Assembly (NCBI RefSeq): GCF_026340655.1 | Contig: NZ_JAPEOZ010000003.1 | Span: 1 to 6,576, forward strand | Source of the DNA: Streptomyces sp. NBC_01275 | GTDB taxonomy: Bacteria > Actinomycetota > Actinomycetes > Streptomycetales > Streptomycetaceae | Reading direction: 5' to 3' | DNA: 6,576 nucleotides | Shown: piece by piece, positions 5,601 to 6,576 of the stretch | Position numbering within the stretch: the stretch's first letter is position 1 | How the letters are laid out: every line of letters begins with the position of its first letter | The notes under the pieces: model-generated | Databases searched by the model: none | Told to the model about the DNA's origin: nothing | What the model saw: the letters and a program-made list of their open reading frames with translations, nothing else | Made by a program: the position numbers and the translations under genes

Positions 5601-6576
5601 AGGGGCCGCGGTCCGTCTGGCGGCGGGGCGAGGAGGTGTTCGCCGAGGTCGCCCTGCCCGAGGGCCTCCAGACGGAGGCCGGGCGGTACGGCGTCCACCC
5701 CGCGTTGCTGGACGCCGCACTGCAGTCGTGGTCGGCGGCGCACCCGCGCGCCCTGGAAGAGCGCCGGGTGCCCCACGCCTGGCACGGGGTGACGGCGGCC
5801 GCCGCCGGCGCGGGCGCTCTGCGGGTGCGGATCGCACCGGCCGAGGGGTACGGCGAGGACGCCGGGAACGCGGTGACCGTGCAGGTCGCCGACGCGACGG
5901 GCCTACCGGTCCTGTCCGTGACGGCCCTCCTCTCCCGCCCCCTGCCGCGCCCCGAGCAGACCGGATCGCTGCTGCGGCCCGGATGGGCGCCGCTGCCGAG
6001 CCGGCCGGGCGACCCGGGCGAGGTCGTTCAGTCCGTCGTGGCGCTCGGCGTCGAAGGCGACCTGCCGACGGTCGTCGACCGCTGGTACGCCGATCTCGAC
6101 GCGCTGACCGCCGCGCTCGCCGCGGGTGCGCCCACGCCGGACGTGGTCCTGCTCCCGGTCTCCACGCTGACGGCGCCGCCCGGCGCGGACGTCCCGGACG
6201 CCGTGCACGCGGCGACCGCCGGACTCCTCGCCGTACTGCGAACCTGGCTGACGGAGCCGGGGCTGAGGGCGGGCAGGCTCGTGACGGTCTCGCGGAAGAC
6301 GTACGACACGGGTGCGGGGGCCGCCCTCGTCGACGCCGCCGTGCGCGGACTGATGCGCAGCGCGCGTACCGAACACCCCCGGCGCTTCGGGCTGTTGACG
6401 GTGGCGGGCGACCCTGAGGCCTTTGGGCCGGAACTGCTGGCGGCCGCGCTGGACGCCGTACGGGACGAGCCTGAAGTCGCGATCAGGGGGCGGGGCGTGG
6501 GTGCCGCGGCTGTCCCCGGCCGAGTCCACGGACGACGCTCCCGCCGTCGACCCGAACGGCACCGTACTGATCACCG
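2531..6576 (+). CDS. Type I modular PKS, 3'-partial: docking domain, KS, degenerate AT, DH, KR (frame break at ~6490)
   Basis: Frame 2 is open from ATG 2531 to the window end, about 1,348 codons. Domains by approximate residue are N-terminal docking coiled coil 1-33, KS 34-460, KS-AT linker 461-569, degenerate AT 570-783, post-AT linker ending in [13 protein letters not shown] (to about 838), DH 857-1137 and KR structural subdomain 1144-1320. There is no ER between DH and KR. KS and DH keep all their catalytic residues. The AT has lost its own and should not load an extender unit. Frame 2 stops matching PKS sequence at about 6490, and the KR continues in frame 3. The gene runs beyond the window. 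If functional, the module would condense, reduce and dehydrate to an alkene, provided an extender unit reaches its ACP from another acyltransferase. Confidence 0.93.
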   Translation, partial: MTSEAKVVDVLKRLTADLRRTRQRLREAEAAAREPIAIVGMACRYPGGVASPEELWRLVSEGRDVIAPLPADRGWDEDLYDPNPARTGKVTVREGGFLDDPAAFDPGFFGMSAREALATDPQQRLLLETSWEAVERAGIDPTTLRGSRTGVFAGVIHQEYAGRLRNAPGEFEGYLGNGSTASVASGRVAYTLGLEGPAVSLDTACSSSLVALHEAALALRAGECELALAGGVTVMASPLALVEFSRQRGLAPDGRVKAFAAGADGTALGEGVGMLLLERLSDARRHGRRVLAVVRGSAVNQDGASSGLTAPSGPAQRRVIRQALDRAGLSGADVDAVEAHGTGTRLGDPIEAQALIDAYGRDRPAGRPLWLGSVKSNIGHAQAAAGVAGVIKMVQAMAHGVLPRTLHVDAPNPHVDWPTGVVELLTERREWPVGDRPRRAGVSSFGVSGTNAHVVLEQGDPAPGAQLRCGGVVVPWVLSGRTEDALRAQAQRLAAHLADRPEVSVDAVGAALARGRSVFEHRAVVLGADRAELLTGLTALATGSDSLSSPSSPDSPGLAYGRVAADARAVLVFTARGLGADLGWAARLAETSPVFAERLDLCEEALRAFTDRPLRDVLRPTSAADRDAVGERAARWAVLVALGGLWEAFGVRAAAVVGTTDGDDEGESGNGNGNGNRDRDGNAMGDVAVLAAACVAGAATLKEAARAVTAYDGGASAQAGTARVPFLTASAADPGELERVVGELTDRGHGLFVEVGVAGSIAPRLTAGVAERAVPVVASPVGGGHEDEDGHALWAALARLHVSDATVTWAAAFPAPGPEGPPPVDLPTYAFRRRRYWLDDGPRTVDPTAAGLAPAGHPLLGACVELPDDGGLLFTGRLSTATHPWLADHTVAGRVLVPGTALVELARWAGARVGCARIAELALHTPLELPAPRDGDRTGRAVRLHVTAPDAEGRRRLTLSARPGPDDDWTRHATGTLTAAADDTVPPATADLVTWPPPGAEPVPVHDFHDRAARHGIAYGPAFQGPRSVWRRGEEVFAEVALPEGLQTEAGRYGVHPALLDAALQSWSAAHPRALEERRVPHAWHGVTAAAAGAGALRVRIAPAEGYGEDAGNAVTVQVADATGLPVLSVTALLSRPLPRPEQTGSLLRPGWAPLPSRPGDPGEVVQSVVALGVEGDLPTVVDRWYADLDALTAALAAGAPTPDVVLLPVSTLTAPPGADVPDAVHAATAGLLAVLRTWLTEPGLRAGRLVTVSRKTYDTGAGAALVDAAVRGLMRSARTEHPRRFGLLTVAGDPEAFGPELLAAALDAVRDEPEVAIRGRGVGAAAVPGRVHGRRSRRRPERHRTDH
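2630..3910 (+). other. Ketosynthase domain, complete
   Basis: A full-length extension KS. The catalytic Cys is in DTACSSS (TGT 3143-3145, residue 205), and the histidines are in EAHGTGT (3548-3550, residue 340) and KSNIGH (3668-3670, residue 380). The Cys-His-His spacing of 135 and 40 residues is canonical. Cys is present, not Gln, so it is not a KSQ loading domain. The domain starts at [15 protein letters not shown] and ends at [11 protein letters not shown]. It looks fully active, in contrast to the AT that follows. Confidence 0.97.
4238..4880 (+). other. Degenerate, shortened acyltransferase domain (AT relic)
   Basis: The domain is in frame and recognisable by its framework: [16 protein letters not shown], then [23 protein letters not shown], then [18 protein letters not shown], then VPF, then GHGLFVEVG. 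Every functional motif is altered. PGQGSQ is replaced by TARGLG (4250-4267). The elbow GHSQGE is replaced by GTTDGD (4502-4519), with Thr at the nucleophile position (codon 4508-4510, residue 660). Between EAARAVTAY and VPF only 12 residues remain (4664-4699) where an intact AT has roughly 100; that lost region carries the GGM and YASH-type specificity motifs and the catalytic His. YWxxNLRxxVxF is gone, and SPHPVL reads GVAGSI. Total length is about 215 residues against about 290 for this span in intact ATs. It should not transfer acyl groups, but it may still act as a structural spacer. Confidence 0.9.
4535..4576 (+). repeat. Hexanucleotide tandem repeat coding (Gly-Asn)n inside the AT relic
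   Basis: There are seven in-phase hexamers: GGGAAC four times, AGGGAC twice and GGGAAC once. They encode [14 protein letters not shown]. The repeat lies six codons after the dead nucleophile elbow, where intact ATs continue directly with [11 protein letters not shown]. The insertion keeps the frame. It probably arose by slippage in a loop no longer under catalytic constraint. Confidence 0.95.
5099..5940 (+). other. Dehydratase domain
   Basis: The DH removes water from the beta-hydroxyacyl-ACP to give an alkene. It opens with [10 protein letters not shown]. The catalytic His is in [10 protein letters not shown] (CAC 5195-5197, residue 889), matching HxxxGxxxxP. YGPAFQG is at 5585-5605. The second catalytic residue, Asp, is in [11 protein letters not shown] (GAC 5711-5713, residue 1061), with the conserved Gln four residues later. 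All expected motifs are present and the length is normal, so the domain looks active. Confidence 0.94.
5960..6490 (+). other. Ketoreductase structural subdomain
   Basis: This is the non-catalytic half that precedes every modular KR. It reads [10 protein letters not shown], then a degenerate Rossmann fold with [53 protein letters not shown] and [11 protein letters not shown], and ends at DEPEVAIRG. It follows the DH directly, so the module has no ER. It stays in frame 2 to about 6490, where the frame breaks. Confidence 0.88.
6486..6497 (+). other. Probable one-base frameshift in a G-rich run
   Basis: The run is five G, one C, four G, then CG. Before it, frame 2 reads DEPEVAIRG, as KR structural subdomains do. 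After it, frame 3 reads [10 protein letters not shown], the expected continuation (GGRxWVPRL). Removing one G (or adding two) joins the two parts into a normal KR. Frame 2 beyond this point gives an Arg-rich nonsense stretch. It is a sequencing indel or a real mutation. Confidence 0.8.
6495..6576 (+). other. Start of KR catalytic subdomain, frame 3, 3'-partial
   Basis: Frame 3 reads [18 protein letters not shown] followed by DPNGTVLIT and reaches the window end without a stop. This is the linker and first beta strand of a KR NADPH-binding fold, directly comparable with [12 protein letters not shown] at 964-996 in the upstream module. The glycine motif itself lies just beyond the window. Confidence 0.85.

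Noticed and set aside
2435..5785. 1116-codon open frame on the minus strand
   Set aside because: It is antisense to KS-AT-DH and contains low-complexity runs such as the Val-Pro repeat opposite the GGGAAC hexamers. It shows no domain and no sensible ribosome binding site.
5940..5990. Enoylreductase between DH and KR
   Set aside because: DH passes into the KR structural subdomain within a few dozen residues, and no ER NADPH motif is present.
4909..6417. 502-codon + strand frame 1 ORF over the DH/KR region
   Set aside because: It is extremely Arg/Gly-rich and without motifs. Frame 2 over the same span gives a textbook DH with its catalytic His and Asp.
6486..6497. Programmed ribosomal frameshift at the G-rich run
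   Set aside because: There is no slippery heptamer of a known kind, no obvious downstream pseudoknot, and no reason for programmed frameshifting in the middle of a KR. A homopolymer indel is simpler.

Overview
The window is a piece of a modular type I polyketide synthase (PKS) locus. The base composition (very GC-rich, with G or C at most third codon positions), the codon use and the domain sequences point to an actinomycete, most likely Streptomyces or a relative. All genuine coding is on the + strand. There is no RNA gene, CRISPR array or insertion sequence.

Layout. Positions 2-982 (frame 2) hold the end of one module's ketosynthase (KS), the KS-AT linker and only the first ~50 residues of an acyltransferase (AT). 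At about 890-905 the sequence jumps, in another frame, to the start of a ketoreductase (KR) catalytic subdomain. That frame (frame 1) carries a B-type KR, an acyl carrier protein (ACP) and a C-terminal docking domain, ending in TGA at 2467-2469. After a 61-nt gap with a ribosome binding site, a second PKS gene starts at 2531 (frame 2) and runs off the window. Its order is N-terminal coiled-coil docking domain, complete KS, a strongly degenerate AT, an intact-looking dehydratase (DH) and the structural half of a KR. The catalytic half of that KR begins at about 6495, but in frame 3.

How they would work together. The C-terminal docking domain of the upstream protein and the N-terminal coiled coil of the downstream protein look like a matched pair that passes the chain from the upstream ACP to the downstream KS. 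The downstream module would do condensation, ketoreduction and dehydration.

What is unusual. Neither module has an intact AT. The upstream AT is cut off at a deletion-like junction with a frame change. The downstream AT is contiguous and in frame, but it has lost the GQGSQ motif, the GHSQGE nucleophile elbow (it reads G-T-T-D-G-D), most of the small subdomain and the final SPHP motif. A Gly-Asn microsatellite sits just after the dead elbow. Both frame breaks fall at the same structural place, the joint between the KR structural and catalytic halves. Either this is a decaying or trans-AT-dependent assembly line, or the repetitive PKS sequence was partly misassembled. The degenerate AT is hard to explain as an assembly error; the two frame breaks are easy to explain that way. 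I see no evidence for a wholly new type of system.
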